In this document: in pieces, positions 6,899 to 14,730 of the stretch | Position numbering within the stretch: position 1 is the first letter of the stretch | Layout of the letters: the number at the start of each line of letters is the position of its first letter | DNA from: JAAGZL01 sp964628835 | GTDB taxonomy: Bacteria > Pseudomonadota > Gammaproteobacteria > Chromatiales > Chromatiaceae | DNA length: 25,669 nucleotides | Assembly: GCA_964628835.1 (NCBI GenBank) | Contig: CAZVME010000046.1 | Span: 1-25,669, forward strand | Reading direction: 5' to 3' | Made by a program: the position numbers and the translations under genes | Notes under the pieces: model-generated | Database searches by the model: none | The model's input: the letters and a program-made list of their open reading frames with translations, nothing else | What the model was told of the DNA's origin: nothing

Positions 6899-9800
6899 AT
6901 GAATAAACGGCAGCATGAACGCCACGCCATTGAGCATCCTGCAGCGCTGATACTCCAGAACGGCATCAAAATAGATTGCCGTGTCCAGAATTTCTCAGTT
7001 GGGGGACTATTCATCCACCCCGACCGTGCAGATTGGCCGGAGATAGTAGATAACAGAACTGTACGCGACGCCATTGTTGCCATCAAACTGATCACACCCA
7101 GCGACAGCAAGGGCTCATCGATTATTGTCCAGGCTTCCATCTCGTACATCTCCAGCTCAGGCCTGGGCATTGCCTTCCTGAATCAGGAAAATGGGCTGCT
7201 GGATTATCTGCAGAAATTGACACTATCTAGCACACAACATCAATACAGTGGCAACACATATCCTAAGATAGGGTCAAAAGAGATTTCCATTTCCGAGTGG
7301 GTTCACTCCACCACCACAGGGCATCTGGAGGCAAGATACAAAAAATTCATCAAGGCCAGCTGCAACACCCTGTTTGATGCTGCCAATGCCACTGGCGACA
7401 ATCAGACACAGCGCAGCCTGTTCGACGCCTATAACGTTCTAAAAACCGACGAGGATCAGATAAAAAAAATATTTTTTACGAATATCGACACCAGCTTTAG
7501 CAAATTCAAACATGGAAACCAAACAACGGATGTCCCCGATGCAGCAGACTCTGCTCGGCCTAATATGGAGCTGGTGGCAAAAGAGGATTTTGAAGAGTGG
7601 GTCTCGGTGGTCGGCCTGACCCGCAATCTCGACCATGAGATCTCATCAAAACTGCATAAGCTGAATGATACCCTCTCATATCTCACCAAAACTTACGTCA
7701 ACAACGAATCAAACCCGGTCTCACCTTTTTCGCTTCTGTGGGCATTCAAAAAATCCATTTCCGACCAAAACATAGCACTGCATGCCAGACAGCTGCTGTT
7801 CCCAGTGTTCAAAGAACAGGCCATGGGGGACATAGGCACCCTGCATGATGAAATCATTCAATACCTGAGCGATCACGGTATAAGCTATCAGGCTCAGGAA
7901 AAAACAACCCGACAGCCGCAGCAACCAATCCGCAGTCGCACCAAAAAAAGATTGAGTGAAACCCTATCTTCCCTGATGGGTTTTGTTACAAACAAGCGCG
8001 GTCGCGACAATATTGACCCCAAGGGAGTTGCCCCAACAGAAATGGTGGTGAAATCATTGGGGGATATTTCCACTGCCAGTCACAGGCCTATTATCCAACG
8101 CATAGAAGAGCAACTTGCAGGGAAACTGATCAATGGCTATCCGGCGGTGGTGGACCAGCAAACCAGAGATGCAATTCAGGTTAGTGAGAATCTATTCGGA
8201 TCACTTCAACAGGACTTTATGGTAAACCCGGAAATCCAGGACCTGATAGATAGTTTGAAGATTCCATTTGCCAGAGAAGTCATCACCGATCCCGACCTGT
8301 TGAATGACGCAAACCACCCTGGACACAAACTTCTGGAGACAATAGGAAAACTAACACCATTTCTGCCCTCCGGAGAGGATAATAAATCTGACAAGGGGTA
8401 TCTCTTTCAAGCACTGGAGGAGATCAGTAAGTTTGCCGAACAAGGTGCTGAGATCGACATAAAGGAGATAACCGGCCACCTGGAACATCTGATAGACCAC
8501 CAAAAAGACAATTTCCAAAACAATCTGGACCTGGTTACTCAGAGTTGCGAACAGGACGAACTCTACCTCAATGCCCGCAGCAGCGTACTCGATCTTCTCT
8601 GTTCCAAGCTAACCGTGAGGCCCATCCCCAAAGCGGTTGAAGAGCTGCTGCATCTGGGCTGGGCCGGCCTATTGGTCCAAACCATCTCCGCCCTGGGTGA
8701 GGACGATGACAATAGCATCAAGCTATCGGGAACACTCGATCTTCTGCTGGACATCTTTGATAATAGTAAAACAATCAAACAGGTTAGCAACACCCAGGCA
8801 GAGTATCTGATTAACCTGGTTAGAGATGGCCTCTCCCGGTATCCAGTCCATGCAGAAGAGTCCCAACACTACATAACCAGGCTTGGAGAGTTTCTCAACT
8901 CCAAGGGTAAGACACACCCGAAGCTCGCCACTGAGTACAGTAACCTGGACCAGGCTGCAATCAATCGGCTGCTGGACATACAAGCCACCGCTCTGCATAC
9001 AGCAGCCCCGGAAACTGAGGTTGAACAGTCCTGGCTGGATCTTGTATCCGGCATCCAACTAGACGACTGGATCGTAGAGCAACGATCGCAGGGACACGTA
9101 CGCATGCTTAATCTGGCATGGAAAAACCAGATCGCCACCCGGTATGTCTTTGTGGACGGTGAAGGAAAGAAAAGCCTGGACACGGAAAGCAACCAACTGG
9201 CCGTCATGTTCAAACAGAAACACTGCTCATTGCTGGAGAACGGTAATCTGCCAATAGTAGAGCGCGCAGTTAACCGCCTCCTGAAAAACACCTTTGAACA
9301 GATCAAAAATGACAGCGATACGGATGAACTGACAACCCTGCTGGGGCGCAAGGGATTTCAGAGAGAGATATCTGAACTGCTGGAGATAACAAGCGACGCC
9401 GGGGACCAGCATGTAATGCTGGAGCTGGATATTGATCAATTCAGCATGATCAATGACCTTTGCGGATTCAAAGGGGGGGACAAGTTACTGCAGACCTTTG
9501 CCAACATCATCAACAACTATCTTCCTGAAAATACTCTACTGGCAAGAATCGGGGACGATGAATTTGGTATTTTAATCCGAAACTGCACTCTGGATGAAGC
9601 CTATCACGTAGCAGAAACCCAGCGCCGGGCGTTGGAAAATCTCAGATTCACCTGGGATGGGACGGCGATACATGCCACCACCAGCGTGGGAATTATACCC
9701 ATAGACCACAATATCAGATCAGCCGCAGAGGTACTCAACAAGACCTCCTCTGCATGTCGAATGGCGATACAGGACGGCGGCAACTGCACCAGAATCTATC

Positions 9801-10597
9801 AACCTACAGATAGCGATATTGAGAAACGAAAAAAACTGGCGCAGGCGGTCCCCATAATCGAGGAGGCGCTGGAAAAGAACAAGCTGGCTCTTTTTGTTCA
9901 GCCCATAACTCCAGTGTTTCTTGGGGAGGATGATGAACATCACTTTGAAGTGCTGCTAAGAGTTAAACACGACGACGGCAGTTGGGGAAGCCCGGAAGAG
10001 TTCATCCAGGCCGCAGAGCAATACAACCGCATGCGCTCAGTGGACCGCTGGGTAATCAATCAGATTTTTTCCTGGCTGGACAACCACCACAAAGAGCTCG
10101 ATGGAATCGCATTTAGCATAAATCTGTCGGCACACACGCTGGAAGATGAAACATTTCCAAATTTCATTGGCGATCGCCTGGACAGATCACCATTCCCCAA
10201 CAACCGGCTCACCCTGGAGATAACCGAAACCACACTGGTAAAACACATCGATAAAGCAAAGAAGTTGATAGGAGACATTAAAAGCAAGGGGGTTAAATTC
10301 AGCCTGGACGATTTTGGCACCGGCTACTCCTCTTACTCATACCTCAAAGACTTCCCGGTGGATATCGTAAAGATTGATGGCGTCTTCATCAAAGACATAC
10401 TTACCGATAGTTCAAGCTATGCAATGGTAAAATCCATCACAGAGATCTCCCACCACATGGGTAAGAAGGTAGTAGCTGAATATGTGGAGAGCGAGGCCAT
10501 CCTAATAGCGTTACGCGATCTGGAGGTGGATTTTGCCCAGGGATTCGGCGTAGGCCACCCAGTTCCAATCAAAAACATCCTGCAACATAAATTGTAA
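6899..10597 (+). CDS. PilZ-DUF1631-GGDEF-EAL c-di-GMP signalling protein
   Basis: 1232-aa cytoplasmic protein without membrane segments. Residues 1-105 form a PilZ domain with the full c-di-GMP-binding signature: RQHER (R4xxxR8) and NFSVGG. A long helical middle (about 140-800) resembles DUF1631. A GGDEF domain (about 808-955) has the signature changed to GDDEF near residue 885 and no RxxD inhibitory site before it. The C-terminal EAL domain (about 985-1225) has EVL for EAL (FEVLLRVK near 1016) but keeps the other metal and catalytic positions: INLSAHT, EITETT, LDDFGTGYSS, VKIDG, VAEYVES, QGFGVG. So it may still hydrolyse c-di-GMP while synthesis is doubtful. AAGGA lies 6 nt before the ATG. 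It is transcribed towards the convergent amt gene. Confidence 0.88.
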   Translation: MNKRQHERHAIEHPAALILQNGIKIDCRVQNFSVGGLFIHPDRADWPEIVDNRTVRDAIVAIKLITPSDSKGSSIIVQASISYISSSGLGIAFLNQENGLLDYLQKLTLSSTQHQYSGNTYPKIGSKEISISEWVHSTTTGHLEARYKKFIKASCNTLFDAANATGDNQTQRSLFDAYNVLKTDEDQIKKIFFTNIDTSFSKFKHGNQTTDVPDAADSARPNMELVAKEDFEEWVSVVGLTRNLDHEISSKLHKLNDTLSYLTKTYVNNESNPVSPFSLLWAFKKSISDQNIALHARQLLFPVFKEQAMGDIGTLHDEIIQYLSDHGISYQAQEKTTRQPQQPIRSRTKKRLSETLSSLMGFVTNKRGRDNIDPKGVAPTEMVVKSLGDISTASHRPIIQRIEEQLAGKLINGYPAVVDQQTRDAIQVSENLFGSLQQDFMVNPEIQDLIDSLKIPFAREVITDPDLLNDANHPGHKLLETIGKLTPFLPSGEDNKSDKGYLFQALEEISKFAEQGAEIDIKEITGHLEHLIDHQKDNFQNNLDLVTQSCEQDELYLNARSSVLDLLCSKLTVRPIPKAVEELLHLGWAGLLVQTISALGEDDDNSIKLSGTLDLLLDIFDNSKTIKQVSNTQAEYLINLVRDGLSRYPVHAEESQHYITRLGEFLNSKGKTHPKLATEYSNLDQAAINRLLDIQATALHTAAPETEVEQSWLDLVSGIQLDDWIVEQRSQGHVRMLNLAWKNQIATRYVFVDGEGKKSLDTESNQLAVMFKQKHCSLLENGNLPIVERAVNRLLKNTFEQIKNDSDTDELTTLLGRKGFQREISELLEITSDAGDQHVMLELDIDQFSMINDLCGFKGGDKLLQTFANIINNYLPENTLLARIGDDEFGILIRNCTLDEAYHVAETQRRALENLRFTWDGTAIHATTSVGIIPIDHNIRSAAEVLNKTSSACRMAIQDGGNCTRIYQPTDSDIEKRKKLAQAVPIIEEALEKNKLALFVQPITPVFLGEDDEHHFEVLLRVKHDDGSWGSPEEFIQAAEQYNRMRSVDRWVINQIFSWLDNHHKELDGIAFSINLSAHTLEDETFPNFIGDRLDRSPFPNNRLTLEITETTLVKHIDKAKKLIGDIKSKGVKFSLDDFGTGYSSYSYLKDFPVDIVKIDGVFIKDILTDSSSYAMVKSITEISHHMGKKVVAEYVESEAILIALRDLEVDFAQGFGVGHPVPIKNILQHKL

Positions 10598-10658
10598 CGA
10601 CACTGCCACACCAATTTAATCATTTGTGGTTGCTTTACTTGTTTTTCGGGACAAAAAA

Positions 10659-10679
10659 GGCGGCGCATCCAGCGCCGCC
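10659..10679 (-). terminator. Intrinsic terminator of the Amt gene
   Basis: GGCGGCGC-atcca-GCGCCGCC, an 8-bp GC stem. On the minus strand it is followed directly by TTTTTT, fitting the end of the minus-strand amt gene 30 bp away. On the plus strand no T run follows, so it does not obviously serve the convergent signalling gene. Confidence 0.85.
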
Positions 10680-10708
10680 TGTACATTACAATCAAATCAA
10701 ATCAAAGA

Positions 10709-12001
10709 TTACAGGTTGTAACCGGTCTCCTCGTGACACACGATATCCAGACCCTGTATCTCCTCTTCCTCACCCACTCGTAATCCAACCATGGCTCCCA
10801 CCAACTTCAGGATCACAAAGGTGACAACAGCGGTAAAGATAATGATAGCTGCCACACCAACAAACTGAACCCAGACCTGGCCACCCATTGAGTTAATACC
10901 ATCAGCAAAACCATAGCCACTAAAAACCCCAAGGCCGGTAGCGGAAAACACACCAGCCAACATGGTACCCATAATACCGCCCACACCATGCACGGGAAAT
11001 ACATCCAAAGAGTCGTCAATCTTCAACACCCGCTTGAGGTACTGGGTCGCCGTAAAACAGACAGCACCTGCCAGCAGACCAATAATCAAGGCCCCGCCAG
11101 GACCAACAAAGCCTGAGGCCGGAGTAATGGTGCCGAGACCAGCAACCATGCCGGTGACGGCACCCAAGGCACTGGGCTTACCGAATCGTTTCCATTCGAT
11201 AAATGTCCAGGTCATGGCGCCTGCAGCAGCGGAGATGTGGGTTACCAGGATAGCCATGGCCGCATCACCATTTGCAGCCAGGGCACTGCCACCGTTAAAT
11301 CCAAACCAGCCCACCCACAACATACCGGCGCCAGTTACGGTCATGGTCATGTTATGTGGCGGCATGGCGGTGGTGGGGAATCCCTTGCGCGGCCCCAGAA
11401 CCACAGCGGCCACCAGCGCAGCGACACCTGCGGTGATATGTACCACGGTACCACCGGCAAAATCATACAGACCCATGGAGCCTAACCAGCCACCGCCCCA
11501 AACCCAGTGAGTTACAGGCACGTAGACTAGGATCAGCCAGATGGCGCTGAACAGCAGGATGGCAGAAAACTTCATGCGTTCGGCAAAACCACCGATGATA
11601 AGCGCCGGAGTAATAATGGCGAAGGTCATCTGAAACAGCATAAACAGTGATTCAGGGATATCTCCAGCCAGGGTATCCCGACCAATACCGGCCATCATCA
11701 CCTTACTGAAATCCCCAATCCAGGCGTTGCCCTCACCAAAGGCCAGGCTGTAACCAACAATCAACCAAAGCAGAGAGGACACTCCAGCGATAGCAAAACA
11801 CTGCATCAGTATCGACAGGACGTTCTTGGTGCGCACCAGACCGCCGTAGAACAGCGCCAGGCCCGGCAGGGTCATAAACAGTACCAAGGCGGTGGCGGTA
11901 AGAATCCAGGCCGTATTAGAAGCATTCAAACTGGCCTCTTCCGCCAGTACCATCCCTGGAAACAGCACCAGTAGAACCATCAGAAACAGAGGCTTTCGCA
12001 T
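10709..12001 (-). CDS. amt: Ammonium transporter, Amt/MEP/Rh family
   Basis: 430-aa channel-like ammonium transporter with a cleavable signal sequence (residues 1-20, PGMVLA|EE) and eleven predicted membrane segments. The twin histidines of the conduction pore are present: His188 in GGTVVH and His338 in PVHGVGG. So are Asp180 (YDFAGG) and the phenylalanine-lined entrance (FQMTFA). I place the start at ATG 12001, since GGGAGA lies 7 nt upstream; a TTG at 12016 would overlap that ribosome-binding site. No glnK gene lies next to it, unlike the common glnK-amtB operon, so PII control would have to come from elsewhere. It carries its own terminator at 10659-10679. Confidence 0.93.
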   Translation of the reverse strand: MRKPLFLMVLLVLFPGMVLAEEASLNASNTAWILTATALVLFMTLPGLALFYGGLVRTKNVLSILMQCFAIAGVSSLLWLIVGYSLAFGEGNAWIGDFSKVMMAGIGRDTLAGDIPESLFMLFQMTFAIITPALIIGGFAERMKFSAILLFSAIWLILVYVPVTHWVWGGGWLGSMGLYDFAGGTVVHITAGVAALVAAVVLGPRKGFPTTAMPPHNMTMTVTGAGMLWVGWFGFNGGSALAANGDAAMAILVTHISAAAGAMTWTFIEWKRFGKPSALGAVTGMVAGLGTITPASGFVGPGGALIIGLLAGAVCFTATQYLKRVLKIDDSLDVFPVHGVGGIMGTMLAGVFSATGLGVFSGYGFADGINSMGGQVWVQFVGVAAIIIFTAVVTFVILKLVGAMVGLRVGEEEEIQGLDIVCHEETGYNL

Positions 12002-12252
12002 TATTATATCTCCCAATTACAAAAAACCGCCGGGCAGCGCACGGCGTGCAATAACTCAAATCACCTAGCCTACGCCCTATTATCAGGCGTCAACACATGG
12101 CTAGATGCGAAATTCTAGAATATGAATGCACTATTCGTGCCTTATGCAAAATAACTGGGTATACAAGGAGATAGGCACACCACTCACAACGGCGGAGCAG
12201 AGTACGCACTGATGCAGTGCTTATCCGTATAGAGACAGCACCAAAATCGAGC
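12002..12252. other. Upstream region of amt, no gene seen
   Basis: No open frame here has coding character. A clear sigma-54 -24/-12 element, which would fit nitrogen control of amt, could not be found by eye. Short inverted repeats occur (ACGCCCTATTATCAGGCGT at 12070-12088). Confidence 0.4.
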
Positions 12253-12287
12253 AAAAAAAACCGGCCACATCTAAGATGGTGCCGGCG
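12253..12287 (-). terminator. Strong intrinsic terminator, minus strand
   Basis: Read on the minus strand: GCCGGCACCATC-tta-GATGTGGCCGG, one bulge, followed by TTTTTTTT. The nearest minus-strand coding region upstream is fic, whose stop is about 366 bp away, so this may end a long 3' UTR or an unannotated RNA between 12290 and 12650. Confidence 0.75.
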
Positions 12288-12403
12288 TAACAGACTGAAC
12301 GTCTGAAGGGGAGTCGAAACAAACAAACGGCTCTGTTTGTTGCAAATGGTACTTCAAGCCAGTTGCGGTAATTAGGACACAGAGATAAGGCGAAAGTTCA
12401 AAC

Positions 12404-12433
12404 GCGGGGCTAAACAACAAACCCCGCCTTTTT
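12404..12433 (+). terminator. Terminator-like hairpin, plus strand
   Basis: GCGGGG-12 nt-CCCCGC followed by CTTTTT. It faces the minus-strand terminator at 12253-12287, and no plus-strand gene precedes it since the Amt and Fic genes both run the other way. Confidence 0.5.
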
Positions 12434-12510
12434 GCATACAAAGGCAGGGCTGTATTTGATGGTACGAACAAAATACCGACCAGCACCAGATGGTGGGCTG
12501 ATTGTAAAAT

Positions 12511-12539
12511 CCATCGTGGCGAATCGCCACTCCCACAGG
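12511..12539 (-). repeat. REP-like palindromic element
   Basis: On the minus strand: CTGTGGGAGTGGCGA, then TTCGCCACGATGG. The GTGGCGA/TCGCCAC palindrome preceded by a GGGAG head is the layout of gammaproteobacterial REP elements (compare the 'TGTGGGAGCGG' class). Only one copy is visible in this window. Confidence 0.55.
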
Positions 12540-12624
12540 TGAATAACTCCATTCTTCTGCAAAAAAGCGCCACTTGTTCCCTTCCCGGCACTACACGCAG
12601 GAAGGGCAAAGCCGTTTGGTATCT

Positions 12625-12641
12625 CACCGCCAGAGGCGGTG
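12625..12641. repeat. Short perfect hairpin downstream of fic
   Basis: CACCGCC-aga-GGCGGTG, 7-bp perfect stem, 12 bp past the fic stop codon. No T run follows on the minus strand, so termination is uncertain; it could protect the mRNA 3' end. Confidence 0.5.
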
Positions 12642-12652
12642 TTTACCTGGAT

Positions 12653-13800
12653 TCAATTAATTTCATAGCGTGTGCTACGCCCGCCACCGGGTAATTTATT
12701 CAGACAACCTTTGACCAGCAAGTCAGTCAACTCGCTGGTTGCCGTAGCCTTACTGACTCTGGCCAGGCTCATGTATTTGCTGGCATTGATGCCTTGAGGG
12801 AATTCGTCACCCTGTCCATCCAGCAGGCGGTTGAGTACCTTGATCTGACGTTCGGTCAACACAGTTTGACTGTGACCTTGCCAGAACCTGGTTTTCTGTA
12901 CGACCCACTCAAAATGCATCAGGCCCTGGTTCAGGGCGTCGTCCAACACAGAAAGAAACCAACGCAACCAGGCGGTGATTTCCAGCGAACTCTTTTGCAC
13001 GGCTTCAAGCTGATCATAGTACTCATTACGCCGCACCATGATGGCGGCGCTGAGCGAATAGAAACGGATGGTCGATTGTTCCACTTGGGCCAGCGCCCGA
13101 TCCGTTGCGGCACGGGTGACCCGGCCATTACCATCATCAAACGGGTGCAGGGTGATCAGCCAGAGGTGAGCGATACCGGCGCGCAGGATGGGATCTAGCC
13201 CAGTTGGGGGATGGTTAAACCAATCGACAAAACGAATCAGCTCATCTTCCAGGCCCTGGCGCGCAGGGGCCTCAAAATGGATGACCGGACGGTCAATACG
13301 CCCTGAAACAACTTGCATTGGCTCTGCACCACGCAGTTCACCGATCTTTAGGTTTCCGAGTAACGGCGGTTCCTGGAAGAGGGCCGCCTGCCACTGGCAA
13401 AGTGTCTCTACCGATAAGGCATTCTCGGTATCCGCTGTTGCCTCAAGCAGTAGGTCTACCAGGGCCTCGGTTTTAGGGGTGCCTGGCACATCGTTCAGGC
13501 CTTCGACAAAACCCGCCCTCTCAAGGCCGAGTTTGCGGGCCACGGAAGAACGTACCGACCCAGCATTGAGGGTTTCACCTTCGATTTCACTGGTGCGCAA
13601 GGCGGACTGGACCAGCGCATCCAACTGCGCTTGTTGGTCGGCCTCCTCTGCCACCAAGTCGGACTGCCCCAGCAAACGTCCCTGCAACAGGCGGATATTA
13701 TCCAGTTGGGGTTGCAATATGGCCGCATCCCAAGCGAAAGCTGGAGCGATTTGAACGCACCCCCTCCCCCTTGCCAATCTGGTTGTTGCCATATGTACAT
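12653..13800 (-). pseudogene. Fic family protein (DUF4172-Fic-wHTH), N-terminus disrupted by a frame-breaking insertion
   Basis: The long frame (12653-13792, 379 aa) has the Fic core HPFDDGNGRVTR (216-227), complete for AMPylation, an inhibitory-helix motif TSEIEGE (67-73) of the class II self-inhibited kind, and a C-terminal winged helix-turn-helix (about 310-375). The expected N-terminal signature, roughly 'WQQPDWPxFxWD', is split: ATG TAC ATA TGG CAA at 13800 gives MYIWQQPDW in one frame, while PAFAWDAAIL continues in another. Between the TGG and the CCA that should be adjacent lie 29 extra bases rich in G. Removing them would rejoin the signature exactly. Either the gene is mutated or it now starts at the ATG at 13792, replacing ~15 N-terminal residues. 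It follows the putative nuclease gene (13880-14530) on the same strand, with operator-like motifs between. Confidence 0.7.
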
Positions 13801-13810
13801 GAGCCGAACA
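13799..13810 (+). promoter_or_regulatory. Operator half-site overlapping the original fic start
   Basis: ATGAGCCGAACA matches the half-site GTGAGCCGAATA (13833) at 10 of 12 bases, in direct orientation 34 bp away, and overlaps the ATG at 13798-13800 of the minus-strand fic gene. Confidence 0.5.
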
Positions 13811-13832
13811 CCAATATTATTTAGATCATATT

Positions 13833-13864
13833 GTGAGCCGAATAATAGCCTATATTCGGCTCAC
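13833..13864. promoter_or_regulatory. Palindromic operator between the nuclease-like gene and fic
   Basis: GTGAGCCGAATA-8 nt-TATTCGGCTCAC: 12-bp perfect arms. Related half-sites at 13799-13810 and 14573-14584 place the same motif upstream of both genes of the module. The C-terminal winged helix of the Fic protein is a natural candidate for binding it (inference). Confidence 0.65.
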
Positions 13865-13879
13865 GTGCTAACCGGCCTT

Positions 13880-14530
13880 TTACGGGCTTGGCAAGCAAGG
13901 TATTCGCCCGACCTTATCCATGAATTGGATATAATCACAATAGTTCTCTGCACCAATAGATTCATCATACAAGGGTGTCTTGAACACAATCACATACAGT
14001 ATGTGTATATCTGCTTCAGTTGCCAAAGTGCCTGCGGTTGCATAAAGTAATTGATATCGAACCTCAAACATTGTTGAGTCCGGTTCAGTGAAATGTAGAG
14101 CCAGTAGCTGCTGTATTCGTTCTGGAACCTTGGTAGAGACACCAGCGATTTGCTTCGCCTTAGCTGTTAGGTATGAATCTATGGCAGATGCCCCATACGG
14201 TTCATCCGCTTTGGCTTCTACTCCAACGAATATGCTTTTACCCGTTTTGATGTGACCGAACACACCGAGATCATGTACCCGCCCACATCCATATTGATCG
14301 AATCTTACTTCGTATTCTGGAATAGCCCAATCTAATTGAACACTATAACCGAGGGCTTCAGAAACTCGGCTTTGAATGGCATCACCGCCGTTATGGTTCA
14401 ACATGAACTCAGCGACCGAGTACGCGCTGCGATGTTCCTTCCACTGATGACTCTGCTGGGGATTGGCGTAAATGGCTGCCCATTCTTCGAGCGATGTAAT
14501 CTCGTTACCTGATGAGTTTTCTATTCGCAT
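13880..14530 (-). CDS. DUF6946-like protein with a possible PD-(D/E)xK nuclease core
   Basis: 216-aa soluble protein. The central part reads HDLGVFGHIKTGKSIFVGVE then AKADEPYG, giving Asp87 in a VHDLGV strand and Glu105-x-Lys107 in the next strand, the geometry of a PD-(D/E)xK nuclease fold. The N-terminal region (W30KEHRSAYSVAEFM) and overall size resemble proteins annotated as DUF6946; this family call is from memory. It lacks a signal peptide and membrane segments. The ATG at 14530 has only a weak GGAT upstream. It is the first gene of a probable two-gene unit with fic; a half-operator lies 43 bp upstream at 14573-14584. If it is a nuclease, partnership with a Fic regulator would suggest a defence or toxin role, but no activity can be shown here. 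Confidence 0.6.
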   Translation of the reverse strand: MRIENSSGNEITSLEEWAAIYANPQQSHQWKEHRSAYSVAEFMLNHNGGDAIQSRVSEALGYSVQLDWAIPEYEVRFDQYGCGRVHDLGVFGHIKTGKSIFVGVEAKADEPYGASAIDSYLTAKAKQIAGVSTKVPERIQQLLALHFTEPDSTMFEVRYQLLYATAGTLATEADIHILYVIVFKTPLYDESIGAENYCDYIQFMDKVGRIPCLPSP

Positions 14531-14572
14531 GATTTATCCGTGTGCCTGATCCCTGTTACAGAGCCAGGTTCT

Positions 14573-14584
14573 AATTCGGCTCAT
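14573..14584 (-). promoter_or_regulatory. Operator half-site upstream of the nuclease-like gene
   Basis: AATTCGGCTCAT is the reverse complement of ATGAGCCGAATT, matching the 13833 half-site at 10 of 12 bases. A partial partner GAGCC lies at 14561-14565, at a different spacing from the main palindrome. Confidence 0.5.
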
Positions 14585-14652
14585 ATCCCCTCTCCTTTCC
14601 ATGCACCAGTGTAGTTTGCTATTCCTGCAAATACTTCCCCTATCACTTTTAA

Positions 14653-14680
14653 GTGACAGCATAAATGATAGCTGTACAAT
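14653..14680 (+). promoter_or_regulatory. Sigma-70-type promoter for the S1-domain gene
   Basis: GTGACA (-35, 14653-14658), a 16-nt spacer and TACAAT (-10, 14675-14680), 50 bp upstream of the start codon. The region also faces away from the divergent nuclease-like gene. Confidence 0.55.
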
Positions 14681-14730
14681 AATAAATTACTCCAATCCAT
14701 GCCTTTCTTTCACCACAGGTCATTCGCATC

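Noticed and set aside
12002..12016. Upstream TTG start for the Amt gene
   Set aside because: It would overlap the GGGAGA ribosome-binding site used by the ATG at 12001, and the signal peptide begins properly at the ATG.
12271..12627. 118-codon minus-strand ORF
   Set aside because: It runs through a REP-like palindrome and two terminator hairpins and has no credible start; typical of frames over palindromic repeats.
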